Assembly: GCA_030123625.1 (NCBI GenBank) | Contig: CP126121.1 | Location: forward strand, 908,179 to 972,178 | Length of the DNA stretch: 64,000 nucleotides | Direction: 5' to 3' | DNA from: Nitrospira sp. | GTDB lineage: Bacteria > Nitrospirota > Nitrospiria > Nitrospirales > Nitrospiraceae | Part shown: piece by piece, positions 17,791-26,759 of the stretch | How the letters are laid out: the number at the start of each line of letters is the position of its first letter | Numbering within the stretch: position 1 is the stretch's first letter | Notes under the pieces: generated by a model | Databases searched by the model: none | Told to the model about the DNA's origin: nothing | The model's input: the letters and a program-made list of their open reading frames with translations, nothing else | Made by a program: the position numbers and the translations under genes

Positions 17791-19491
17791 ATGTCTAGAG
17801 AACAGACAACCTGGGGACCGCTTATTCTTCTGATCGGAATCTCGTTGTTGATGGGCATGGTGTTTCTCACGAGCCGCGCCAGCACCGCAGCGACTGTCCC
17901 GCAACCACCGGCACCGTCATGCCCGGCAAGTCTCGTGCAGGGCGGCCACGATTACCATGGCCTCACGCTCACCATGTGCAACTTCACCGGTCAGGATCTG
18001 ACCAACGCCAACTTCAACGGCGCGGCGCTCACCGCCGTGATCTTCATCAAGGCCAACCTCACCGGCGCGGATTTCAGCGGCGCCACCATCGCGGACAGCG
18101 GCAATCCCGCTTTCCCGACCGACTTCAGCTTCGCCAACTTGACCAACGCCAAATTCATCGGCGCCAAGTTCAACGGCACGACCTACCTCACGTATGCCAC
18201 ACTGACCTGCGCCGATTTTTCGCACACGGATATCAACACCGGCAACGCGATTTTCGGCGACTCCCCGCTGGCAATCGACACGGCCCAGAGTTGCAGAACG
18301 AAGTTCCAGAATACGACCATGAACTGCGAGTTCGTGGCGCAATGGAATCGGCTGGATTTGAACGGCGCGCAGATCGCCGCCTGCGCAAGCCAACTCCAAA
18401 CGGCGGCCGGGCAGCCGGGACACGACTTCTCGGGCGGCCTCTATGCCAACGTCGTTTTCGATAATCTTGATCTGACGGCCAGCACATGGACCGGCGCCGT
18501 GCTGGAACACACGAGTTTCCAGGGCGCCACGCTCGACAACGCGACGGGATTGAACGGCACGACCGCCACGCCCTCGCAGCTATCGGCCGCGAAATTCAAC
18601 AAGGGCAGCCTGCAGAACGTCGACTTGAGCAACGCCCAGCTGTATGGCGCACAGTTCACCAATGCCAACCTGACCGACTCGAGCCTTGCCGGGTCGTTTC
18701 TGTCTGCTAATACCGCCGCAACGCCCCCGATCGAAACGGCGGCAGTGTTCGATGGCGCCCACCTCAAGAATGTCAACTTGGCCAATGCCAAGTTACAGGG
18801 AGCATCGTTCCAGTTCGCGAGCTTCTATGGCTCGTTCGGCGGCGCCACGCCGACGTTTCCCTGCAAGACCAATTGCGCGACGGCCTCCGGCGCGGACTTG
18901 ACCGGAGCCAACTTCTCCAACGCCTATCTGTTCGGCGTCGACTTTACCGGCGCCACCACGACGATCAACGGCACGCAGTTCGGGTCGGCGATCCTGACCG
19001 GCGCAAGTTTCGCCGGCGCGCAGTTCCAGGTGAAAGGTGGAGCGGCTCCCGACTTCACCAAGGCCCTTCTACAGGGCGCGATCTTCGACGGCAACGCCAA
19101 CCTCGTTAATACAAGCCTCCTGAATGCGTTCGTCGATTTCGGCGCGGCGACCAATCCCAATCAGGGAAACATCCTTTACCTGCTGTTGAGTGCCGATTAC
19201 ACCGGGTTCAAAGGCTGGTCGGGCCAGAGCACTCCCTGTGTGCAGGCTGCCTATGGGGGTTTTTCCGCCGTGCCTCCCACCGTCTCTATGACCTGTCCTA
19301 ACGGCAATTCCACAGTGTGCGGTGTCGGCAAGTCGGCGCCGAATACGAATGCCAATTGGAAGGGTGGAATCGCGATGGCCAACAACCAGCCGGTGCCGGG
19401 CTGGTATCTCGCCGATGCCACGTACGACCAGGCGCCGAGCGACCAACGTGTGATTTGCAAGAACAACGCGACGGTGGACCCCAACTGGTGA
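17791..19491 (+). CDS. Secreted pentapeptide-repeat protein
   Basis: A 566-aa protein with an N-terminal membrane anchor or signal (GPLILLIGISLLMGMVFLTS) followed by dozens of A(D/N)Lxx/A(N/K)Fxx pentapeptide repeats (such as LTNANFNGAAL, LTGADFSGA, LSNAQLYGAQF) that should fold as a right-handed quadrilateral beta helix. Cysteines are scattered between blocks. A non-repeat C-terminal domain (about 455-566) contains WSGQSTPC, NANWKGGIAM and GWYLADATYDQ. GAAGGGAG precedes the ATG. Function is unknown; it probably acts with its neighbours at the cell surface. Confidence 0.75.
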   Translation: MSREQTTWGPLILLIGISLLMGMVFLTSRASTAATVPQPPAPSCPASLVQGGHDYHGLTLTMCNFTGQDLTNANFNGAALTAVIFIKANLTGADFSGATIADSGNPAFPTDFSFANLTNAKFIGAKFNGTTYLTYATLTCADFSHTDINTGNAIFGDSPLAIDTAQSCRTKFQNTTMNCEFVAQWNRLDLNGAQIAACASQLQTAAGQPGHDFSGGLYANVVFDNLDLTASTWTGAVLEHTSFQGATLDNATGLNGTTATPSQLSAAKFNKGSLQNVDLSNAQLYGAQFTNANLTDSSLAGSFLSANTAATPPIETAAVFDGAHLKNVNLANAKLQGASFQFASFYGSFGGATPTFPCKTNCATASGADLTGANFSNAYLFGVDFTGATTTINGTQFGSAILTGASFAGAQFQVKGGAAPDFTKALLQGAIFDGNANLVNTSLLNAFVDFGAATNPNQGNILYLLLSADYTGFKGWSGQSTPCVQAAYGGFSAVPPTVSMTCPNGNSTVCGVGKSAPNTNANWKGGIAMANNQPVPGWYLADATYDQAPSDQRVICKNNATVDPNW

Positions 19492-19534
19492 TCCGGCACT
19501 GACCGAACAACACCTTGGAGGAAGGAGTCTCCTC

Positions 19535-22500
19535 ATGGCGAAGAAAGGCAGGCGGAGTTATGAGCAGCTGGTGCAGCGCAGTGAGAGCCGCCAAAGAGGT
19601 CACGCGCCGCGCCGGCACGGCAGGCGAGCGACTGCCGGCGGCGGCGTGACGCGCCGACAGTTTCTCACCAAAGCTGCGGCGGCGGGAATGATGTTGACGG
19701 CGGGGCCGCTACTGGAGAGCTGCCGGAATATCCCCATAGGCCTTCCGACGCCGCCTCGATCCAAGGAGTCACGCACGTTGTTCTTCAACCTGTCGCACGA
19801 AAATCACGCCGGCAAGACTTATTTTCTGACCGGCGGCGGACAGCGTTACACACTCACCAAGGTGGCCGATCGGCCCGACGTCTTGCGCCAAGCGCGACAG
19901 TCCAATGCGTTTCTGCGGGCCGTGCCGGACAGCCAGATCACCCATCACGTCGAAAATGCGATGTTCGCCACCGACACGGTGACCTTGTGTTATGTAAGCG
20001 CCGATATCAATCCCCAAGCGGGCACCTGGTCGATGTCAGCCGTGCAGCTCTATATTCCGTCCAGCGGCGCGACGCAGGCCTATGCGCAGGCCCGCAAGTC
20101 CACACCCACCGGCCCGCTGCCGCTCTCCGCCAAACGCAAGTACTATGGGATCGCGCCGGCGCGTACCGAGCAGGACTTGCGGGAGGAACGCGATCTGCTC
20201 GATCCCGTGAGCCATGCCGCGACCATGGTGGGCTGCCACCCGGACCTGATGAGCCTCGAACCCAATTCGGCCCATATCGTCCACTCGAACCATGTCGACC
20301 GCAGTATCGACGTCGTTCTGTTGAGCGGAAAGCTTAGTCAACCGCAGTACGGGCCGGCGATGCCGCAGCAGACCCCGGGCCAGCCCAACGCAACCGGCTG
20401 GGGCACGCTCCAGCCCGTGCCGGGCGACGGCGGCGTGCCGCTCAAGAACCAGACGGGCAAGCATGCGGGCAGAATTCAATATCAGCCGAGCCTGCACCCG
20501 GATCTGCGCGCGCTTGCCAGATCGGCGATGAATGCCACCACGCCCGGTGTCAAGGACGACACCTCCCTGGGCGCCGACGCCACGGGCCTACAGCCCGCCG
20601 GCCAGAACGACCCACCGAACCCCGCGCTCACCGGCGCGATGTGGCTGCGTCACGACGGGTTGACCAAGGTCGATCAGAGCCTCGGACAGACGGCGGTCCG
20701 CGATGCCAATGCCACCATGGTCTTGAAGCAGCAGAATGGACAGGTCGGCTATCAGGTTCAGGCCAGTTCCACGCAGAACGGCGCGGCCGTCAAGGTGTCG
20801 CTCACCCTGCTCAACTTCTTTTTGGAGTTTCGCGGCGTATGGCTGCAGTTTCTCGATGCCAACGACCCGCCCAACGCACTGCCGCTCGCCAATATTCCGG
20901 AGTACGTCAACGGCACGATCATCCCAAACCGCGTTAAAGACCTGGATACCGCCACGGAGATGTTCGTCTCGGTCATCGGGCCTGTCTTCACGGTGATGGC
21001 GATCCCGACCGCGCCGGGCTTTATTCAGCCAAGCTTCACCGTTCCCGCTTCCGCGACCACGGTGCGCATCCTCTCCAGCACCCTTTCCTTTCAGGGTGGC
21101 AACACCTATCCCGAGACAGTGCTGCCCGGCGCCATCATGACCGGCGTCTTCAACTACGGCGTGACGGCGCTGCTGGCTGCCGCGGGCGGCGGGAGCTTCA
21201 TCCCGGCGCTGTACAAGGCCGTGGTCATCCCGTTCCTGCAAATGCTCACGCTCGAACTCATCACGATCATCAGTACTGCGTTGAACCCAAGCAGCCCCGG
21301 CTCGCTCGTCGGGTTGCTCCTCACTCCCGGCTTCTGGGAAGGACAAGCCCTGGTGGTGGCGAAGGTGCTGGTCACGAAGGGGGTCGGCGATGGCATGAAA
21401 ACACTGGTGGCATGGATCTGGGAGCAGATCGGGGAAGGCACCGCAGAGGATGCGATTCCGGTCGCCGGTGAGATCATGCAGGCACTCTCCATCGCCGTGG
21501 GCGTCATCAGTCTCGCCGAGACTTCGGCTGAGCTTGCCTTAACGCCGTGGACCTATGTCGACGACCTAGTCTTCACCCATGACTTGAGCGTCACTCTCCT
21601 CAAAGATTCGGGGGACCCGAATGCGAATCCGCCCGACCCCGGCGACGATACCTTTCCCAAGGCAGCGAACAGCTACACGGTTACCGCGATGTTCGACGAC
21701 GGCACGCCGTACGTGCAGACCTTCCCGCTCGCTGCTCCGGTACCTTCCACCTTGCCACCGGTGATCTTCAGCAAGGTGCCGCTCGGTGGCAACGTCAACG
21801 TCTCGGTTGCCTTCGTGCAGAAAGCGATCGTGCCGGGCCAGCCGGACATCCTGCTGGGCAAGGGCACGACCGGCCTGATTCCCAATACCGCTACCACCGC
21901 TCCGACCTTCGCCATCGAGGAACTGAAGTTTCCGATCAGCTCGAACACTATCTATCAACACCGACAGAAGACCGCGCTCGACGCGAACGGCAACCATCTA
22001 TGGGCGGCCGGGCCAGCACCGACCGCGAATCTCGGCAACACCAGTTGCGGCGGAGCCGGTACAGTGTGCGGCTATCGTGGCATCTCGGTGCGCCAGGGCA
22101 CGGGCAGCGTGCAAGGCTACGTCGGGTACGCGTGGCAGGCCCAGAACAGCGACCCGAGCAGGGCGCCGAGCTGCGTGGGCGGCGGCGTCGGCCAGCTCGA
22201 TCAGATGGCCAACCTCAACACCGATTCGGGCAACCAGGGCGCCAATGCACAGAAGGGCTACGTCAACGGCGCCTGCGGGATCGGTGTGCCCGGCGTCAAG
22301 GTCGCATATAATTTATTGACCCACGGCTCCGCCAACTTCTATCTGGATACGACCGATCCCAATGTGCCGATGGTGCGCCAAGTCATGCTGGAGCCCATGC
22401 CGGCGTTCGCGAGTCCATTGTCCGGTCAGGCGTGGGGCGTGCTCAATTTTCCGTCGGATTCGCTGCTGCTCCACCCGGCCGGCCATTTGGTGAGCATCAA

Positions 22501-23077
22501 CAACGTGAATCACAAGATTGAGACGCATCGGATTCCCGCTGCAGCCAAGGCGGATGCCGATGCGAAGGTTCAACTCATCGCGCAGGTCAAATCCGGCAAG
22601 GGCTCGCGTCCTGGGTTGATCGACTCACCTGTCGCGTCCGCCATTTCTCCGGACGGCGTCATCTTGATACTGGAGGCCGGTAACAACCGCATTCAGGCGT
22701 TTGATCTGGGCGGAAATCCGGTGCGCCACTTCACCAAGCAATCGTCGCCGTATAGTCTCACGCTCGGCGCGACCGATCCTGTCCAAGGCTGGCAGTATCT
22801 CGACCTGGCGGTGGAATACACCGGCTACCTGTACGTGCTGTCCTATAACCAGAATACATTCGTGTACCGGCTGGATATCTACCATCCCGAACAGGCCGAC
22901 ACCAACCCGATTTCGACCACGCAAAACATCAACGCGGCACGATTGACGGTCGACTTCTGGCGCAGCGTCTACACGTTGAATTATGAAGTGCTGCAGTTGC
23001 CGGGCGGAGCCGCCGCCGGCCTCACCGAGCCTTCGGTCAGCCTGTGGACGCCCTGTGATGTGGGACAGACATGCTGA
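19535..23077 (+). CDS. Large Tat-exported lipoprotein of unknown function
   Basis: A 1180-aa protein with a twin-arginine signal (VTRRQFLTKAAAAGMML) that ends in a lipobox-like LLESC near residue 63, so it is predicted to be exported folded and possibly lipidated. The middle (about 400-700) contains hydrophobic Ala/Gly-rich stretches (FNYGVTALLAAAGGGSF, LITIISTALNPSS). Residues about 1030-1090 (GLIDSPVASAISPDGVILI, EAGNNRIQAFDLGG) look like NHL/beta-propeller blades. I do not recognise the whole protein. AAGGAG precedes the ATG. It ends the three-gene exported cluster. Confidence 0.7.
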   Translation: MAKKGRRSYEQLVQRSESRQRGHAPRRHGRRATAGGGVTRRQFLTKAAAAGMMLTAGPLLESCRNIPIGLPTPPRSKESRTLFFNLSHENHAGKTYFLTGGGQRYTLTKVADRPDVLRQARQSNAFLRAVPDSQITHHVENAMFATDTVTLCYVSADINPQAGTWSMSAVQLYIPSSGATQAYAQARKSTPTGPLPLSAKRKYYGIAPARTEQDLREERDLLDPVSHAATMVGCHPDLMSLEPNSAHIVHSNHVDRSIDVVLLSGKLSQPQYGPAMPQQTPGQPNATGWGTLQPVPGDGGVPLKNQTGKHAGRIQYQPSLHPDLRALARSAMNATTPGVKDDTSLGADATGLQPAGQNDPPNPALTGAMWLRHDGLTKVDQSLGQTAVRDANATMVLKQQNGQVGYQVQASSTQNGAAVKVSLTLLNFFLEFRGVWLQFLDANDPPNALPLANIPEYVNGTIIPNRVKDLDTATEMFVSVIGPVFTVMAIPTAPGFIQPSFTVPASATTVRILSSTLSFQGGNTYPETVLPGAIMTGVFNYGVTALLAAAGGGSFIPALYKAVVIPFLQMLTLELITIISTALNPSSPGSLVGLLLTPGFWEGQALVVAKVLVTKGVGDGMKTLVAWIWEQIGEGTAEDAIPVAGEIMQALSIAVGVISLAETSAELALTPWTYVDDLVFTHDLSVTLLKDSGDPNANPPDPGDDTFPKAANSYTVTAMFDDGTPYVQTFPLAAPVPSTLPPVIFSKVPLGGNVNVSVAFVQKAIVPGQPDILLGKGTTGLIPNTATTAPTFAIEELKFPISSNTIYQHRQKTALDANGNHLWAAGPAPTANLGNTSCGGAGTVCGYRGISVRQGTGSVQGYVGYAWQAQNSDPSRAPSCVGGGVGQLDQMANLNTDSGNQGANAQKGYVNGACGIGVPGVKVAYNLLTHGSANFYLDTTDPNVPMVRQVMLEPMPAFASPLSGQAWGVLNFPSDSLLLHPAGHLVSINNVNHKIETHRIPAAAKADADAKVQLIAQVKSGKGSRPGLIDSPVASAISPDGVILILEAGNNRIQAFDLGGNPVRHFTKQSSPYSLTLGATDPVQGWQYLDLAVEYTGYLYVLSYNQNTFVYRLDIYHPEQADTNPISTTQNINAARLTVDFWRSVYTLNYEVLQLPGGAAAGLTEPSVSLWTPCDVGQTC

Positions 23078-23185
23078 AGATCCGGATCGACGCAGTTCAG
23101 TTAGCCGCCCTCATTCATCCGTCGCATAGGATGACCGGATTATCTCCTTGCAGAGCCACCGGACCTATTTTACGCCATCTCGGAT

Positions 23186-23231
23186 CCGCTTGAGGGACGC
23201 GGTGCTGTTGGCCGCGTCCCTCCGGAAGCGG
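23186..23231 (+). terminator. Long hairpin downstream of the exported cluster
   Basis: An 11-bp perfect stem (GAGGGACGCGG and complement, 23192-23202 with 23212-23222) is extended by CCGCTT/AAGCGG. No T-run follows, so it is either a rho-independent terminator lacking a U-tract or an mRNA 3' stabiliser. It lies about 110 bases after the stop codon of the Tat lipoprotein. Confidence 0.5.
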
Positions 23232-24092
23232 TTGTTAGGCAACGCTTACGCATGGCGCGCCTGCACGTCGGCGTACGCGACAGGTCTTCCCGAGACACTC
23301 TGAGAGCGCGCTGAATTGCTGCGCTGAAGTCCGTGGCCGTGATGAATATAGACATGGTGTCTCCTTACTGGAATCGACCGGGAAACCCATTCGCGGGAAC
23401 GGTCAGCCTTTGGCTCACTATTGAAATCATTAATCGTCACCGCGGAAAATTGACGATGTTCAGGTTCAGGGGGAACCGGTCACGCTGTGGAATCACCTTT
23501 TTAACCGCCCCTGCCCCCAATATCCCGTAAGCGTGGGCGACTCATCGAATGCCTTCACATCGATCTGTCCCGCCAGTGGTACAGACCATCGGTTCCGAGC
23601 ACGGACGAGTGGCTCGTTCCTATCGGCGACACTGTGACCGGCGTGAATGCGTCGGCGGCCATCGGCCCCGTTGACTTGCCCGCTTTTATGTTGCTGTGGC
23701 AAGCGGCAAGTGTAAAAACTGCAGCAGCGACAAATCCTATGAAAGAAAAGGATCTGGATATGCATGTTCGTCCTCCGTGGCTGCTTACGTTACGGTCATC
23801 GTTACCTTCGTAGAGAACGGCTATCACGACGTCACCGCTAATGCCAGCTTGACCAACGGCATCGCCTCAGCAGTTCCAGTTATGTTCAATCCAGTGAAGC
23901 GGTGCCAGAGCTCGGGCCACTATTTGTCGGGGGCTCGACTTTATGGCAACATCGCCGTCGCCATCACCGGCCTTATCATGGGGTCAGCGCGAAGGTACTC
24001 ACACCACACCACTCGTAAAGCGGTTGTTCTTCCCGTTCGGGCCGTCTATTATCGAGTAGACTATTGCCTGCACATCTCACCGGAGGTCACCC
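23232..24092. other. Mostly non-coding region
   Basis: Apart from the frameshifted lipoprotein remnant I see no supported gene in this stretch. The open frame that runs from 23696 into the next gene is in a different frame and has no motif. A CTCACCGGAGGTCACCC ribosome-binding region for the next gene lies at its right edge. Confidence 0.4.
23555..23776 (-). pseudogene. Frameshifted small lipoprotein remnant
   Basis: A minus-strand frame encodes a convincing lipoprotein signal (SFIGFVAAAVFTLAACHSN) followed by AGKSTGPMAADAFTPVTVSP. The ATG with a good GGAGGA ribosome-binding site directly upstream (about 23763) lies in another frame, one base out of phase with the signal peptide. Deleting one base near the sixth codon would restore a normal start. 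It is therefore either a decayed gene or a sequence error; the C-terminus also ends abruptly. Confidence 0.35.
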
Positions 24093-25247
24093 ATGCGACA
24101 CGTCATCGTCCTGGTCCTCGGTCTCTCGCTGGTAGGCTGCTCGGTCAACATGAGGGCCAAAGGCTCCGATGCCGAGCTCGACCGCGCGCTCAAGGAGCTC
24201 GTCGCCATGCCCGGCGGCCCGCCGGGGGTCATCGCCGTAGTTCAGCGCGGCAAGCAACGGAAGGTCCACACCTTCGGCATAGCCGACCAGAAGACTGAGC
24301 GGCCCATGGAGGTCGACGACCACATGCGCATCGCCAGCGTCGCCAAGGCCTTCAGCGGCGCCGCCGCGCTCTCCTTGGTGAGCAAGGGCGCACTCTCCTT
24401 GGACGACACCATCGAAGAGCGCCTGCCGAAGCTGCCCGCCGCCTGGTCGAAGGTCACCCTCGGGCAGCTGCTCAACCACACCAGCGGGCTGCCGGACTTC
24501 TCGCAGGATCCTGGCTTCCAGGACGCGGTTAGGGCGAGCCTCATACAAGCGCCCCCGCCGGAGAAGCTTCTTACGTACGTATATAATCATGACCCTCCCT
24601 TGCTCTTCAATCCCGGCTCCGAGTACAGGTATTCCAACTCCGACAACATAGCCGTGGCCCTGATGGTCGAGGCTGCCACGGGCAAGAGCTACGAAGGCGA
24701 GCTCCAAGAGCAAGTCTACGGACCGCTGGGCCTGAAGAGAACCTCCTTACCGGCCGGCCCCAAGCTCGAGAAGCCCTACATCCACGGCTACGACCTTTCG
24801 GAACGCCCACCCGAAGACGTCAGTGAGGCGATAGCCGCTGGCTGGGCCTGGGCCTCTGGAGGCATCGTCTCCACGCCCGCCGATCTCAACACCTTCGTCC
24901 GTGCTTATGTGAGAGGTGACCTCTTCGATCGTCGAACGCGCGTACAGCAACGCCACGTGCTTGAGGGCGGGGGCTCCGACCCGCCAGGCCCAGGCAAGAA
25001 CTCGGCCGGACTAGGGGTATTCCGCTACGAGACGAGGTGCGGGACGGTGTGGGGCCACACGGGCAACACCCTAGGCTATACCCAGTTCATGGCGGCCAGC
25101 TCAGACGGGAGCCGCTCCGCTACGGTATCGGTAAACTCTCAGCTCACTCCACCGGACGTGGGTGATCCAGAGGCATTCAAAGCTCTCAGGCGCGCGGAGG
25201 AGCTCGCCGTGTGCGCCGCACTCGCAGGCCAAGTGATAAGCGAATAG
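24093..25247 (+). CDS. Beta-lactamase-fold serine hydrolase lipoprotein
   Basis: A 384-aa lipoprotein (lipobox LSLVGC, Cys16) of the beta-lactamase/class C penicillin-binding-protein superfamily (COG1680). The catalytic set is visible: Ser82-x-x-Lys85 in ASVAKAF, Tyr180-Ser-Asn182 in YSNSDN and a His-Thr-Gly in WGHTGNTLG near residue 330. NHTSGLPDF is a typical family block. Members include D-Ala-D-Ala carboxypeptidases and esterases; antibiotic hydrolysis is not implied. GGAGG lies eight bases before the ATG. Arg and Gly codon choice and GC content seem higher than in flanking genes, so transfer is possible. Confidence 0.85.
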   Translation: MRHVIVLVLGLSLVGCSVNMRAKGSDAELDRALKELVAMPGGPPGVIAVVQRGKQRKVHTFGIADQKTERPMEVDDHMRIASVAKAFSGAAALSLVSKGALSLDDTIEERLPKLPAAWSKVTLGQLLNHTSGLPDFSQDPGFQDAVRASLIQAPPPEKLLTYVYNHDPPLLFNPGSEYRYSNSDNIAVALMVEAATGKSYEGELQEQVYGPLGLKRTSLPAGPKLEKPYIHGYDLSERPPEDVSEAIAAGWAWASGGIVSTPADLNTFVRAYVRGDLFDRRTRVQQRHVLEGGGSDPPGPGKNSAGLGVFRYETRCGTVWGHTGNTLGYTQFMAASSDGSRSATVSVNSQLTPPDVGDPEAFKALRRAEELAVCAALAGQVISE

Positions 25248-25255
25248 TGGGCTCA

Positions 25256-25468
25256 CCAAAAGGGGTGAGGGCGCAGTGCGCCGGGAAAAGCCACTCCGAA
25301 CACACCGCCACCTTGATTGACCGGAAAGTCGCAGGGCTTACTTGCACTCTTGGCCCCTCCATATTGGCTCGCGTACCCATAGATGGTCGGTAGGTCGCTG
25401 CACATGGGAATGTCACCCGCTGGCGTGATAGGTACCGGCGTGCCTCCGAGGGGAGAAGTAGGGATCTT
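25256..25468 (-). other. Intergenic open stretch, possible gene remnant
   Basis: The 365 bases between 25248 and 25612 hold no gene with a start. A minus-strand frame stays open for 71 codons and reads like protein (LGGTPVPITPAGDIPMC, YGYASQYGGAKSASKPC, VNQGGGVFGVAFPGALR), but it has a stop upstream and no good start codon. CTCACCAAAAGGGGTGAG near 25252 forms a small hairpin after the hydrolase stop. Confidence 0.3.
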
Positions 25469-25612
25469 TCAGATCCCAACAGGCGCGTGCCCCAACCCGC
25501 AAATCACCCGGACGGGCTAGCTGCACTCCAAGGGAATCGGCTCGCCCAATCCTACGGACTTTTGCTCATGGACTTTGCTATGCTCACACATGCACGTGAG
25601 CACGTTGAGGTC

Positions 25613-26251
25613 ATGAACCGGCTACAAATCTGTTGTCTCGTCGCCGCTTCGGTCATCGCCATGAATCCGTGGTGTAGCTTCGCCGGATCACTGGACCATT
25701 TGACCGATCTAACCGACCGAGTACAGGCCGTCGTGACATTGAAGGGTCGCGACAACTTCACCAGCGAATATCGCTACGACGTGAGCGTCAGGAACCTCTC
25801 AACGGACGCGATCATCGGTGACTCACTGATCATCGTGCTGGACAAGATTACCAACTTGGCCGGTGAGGACCGAGAGGGGCTCACGGGAGAATCTTTCCTG
25901 AAACGATTCGACGTGCTGGATCAAGACGGCCAAACAGACGAAGGGAAACCATATTTCCGCGTTCCTGCTGGAACCTCCCCTGACCTCGTACCGCAAACCA
26001 ATAGTCTTCCCGCCGTGGTCCGAATCAGGAATCGAGACTATCTGGCGGTCTTCACTCCCTCATTCAAAGTGCTGGGACAGAAGCGGCCACCGTCGGAAGC
26101 GAAACGCGCGGAGTCTCCGATATCTTCCACACCTTCCGCTCCCGGACAATCGGCAGCAGCCAATCGCAATGCGGTCGAGAAGCTGATTCAACTGCTGATC
26201 AAAAAAGGCGTCTTGACTGAAGAAGAGTGGCGTAAGGCGAATCAGCCATGA
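25613..26251 (+). CDS. Exported hypothetical protein
   Basis: Unrecognised 212-aa protein with a signal peptide (LQICCLVAASVIAMNPWCSFAGS). The ATG at 25613 is chosen over codons from 25487 because it starts directly at the signal peptide and follows TTGAGG. The body (VQAVVTLKGRDNF, YDVSVRNLSTDAIIGDSLIIVLDKI) suggests a beta-sandwich domain; the C-terminus has a helix with KLIQLLIKKGVLTEEEW, a short motif seen at the end of many exported bacterial proteins. The stop overlaps the next gene as ATGA, so the two are coupled. Confidence 0.65.
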   Translation: MNRLQICCLVAASVIAMNPWCSFAGSLDHLTDLTDRVQAVVTLKGRDNFTSEYRYDVSVRNLSTDAIIGDSLIIVLDKITNLAGEDREGLTGESFLKRFDVLDQDGQTDEGKPYFRVPAGTSPDLVPQTNSLPAVVRIRNRDYLAVFTPSFKVLGQKRPPSEAKRAESPISSTPSAPGQSAAANRNAVEKLIQLLIKKGVLTEEEWRKANQP

Positions 26252-26673
26252 CGGACGCATGCATGGCGTGCCAAGGAACTTGGCCGAAAGAGGACCATTT
26301 CATCGCAGACCTCGGCCTGTCGAAGGTCTATCTCCACGATGACCAATTTTTTCCCGGTTGGACCGTTCTGGTCTTCCAACGCCATGCCACCGAGTTATTC
26401 CAACTCGCGCCAACCGAACGATTCCAGTTGATTGAAGAGATCAACCGGGTGGCCAAGACTTTAGCCGAGATCTACCAGGCTCAGAAGATCAACTACGAAC
26501 TCCTCGGAAACCAACTTCCTCATATCCATTGGCACATCATTCCTCGTTCGGCGAACGATCCGGCCCCGCTGGAACCGGTCTGGCGGGTACCGCACAGTCC
26601 TCTTCGTTTGACGGGAGCAGCGCTTCATGAAGCCATCGACCGCCTGGCACACCTCCTTCGCATGGCCCGATGA
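26248..26673 (+). CDS. HIT family protein
   Basis: A 141-aa histidine-triad protein: HIHWHIIPR (His92, His94, His96) is the catalytic triad, with the usual N-terminal fold (VYLHDDQFFPGWTVLVFQRHATELFQL). HIT enzymes hydrolyse or transfer nucleotidyl groups (AMP-linked or dinucleoside polyphosphate substrates); the specific substrate is unknown. CMAC at the N-terminus resembles the metal-binding cysteines of some HIT proteins. It overlaps the upstream exported protein gene by four bases. Confidence 0.88.
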   Translation: MTDACMACQGTWPKEDHFIADLGLSKVYLHDDQFFPGWTVLVFQRHATELFQLAPTERFQLIEEINRVAKTLAEIYQAQKINYELLGNQLPHIHWHIIPRSANDPAPLEPVWRVPHSPLRLTGAALHEAIDRLAHLLRMAR

Positions 26674-26759
26674 ACCGGGTCGTTCCATATTATTGCACAT
26701 GGTATAGATAGTATAATTGTTGACTATCGTGCCTTTCCGTCGAGCGTGAAAGTTTGCCG

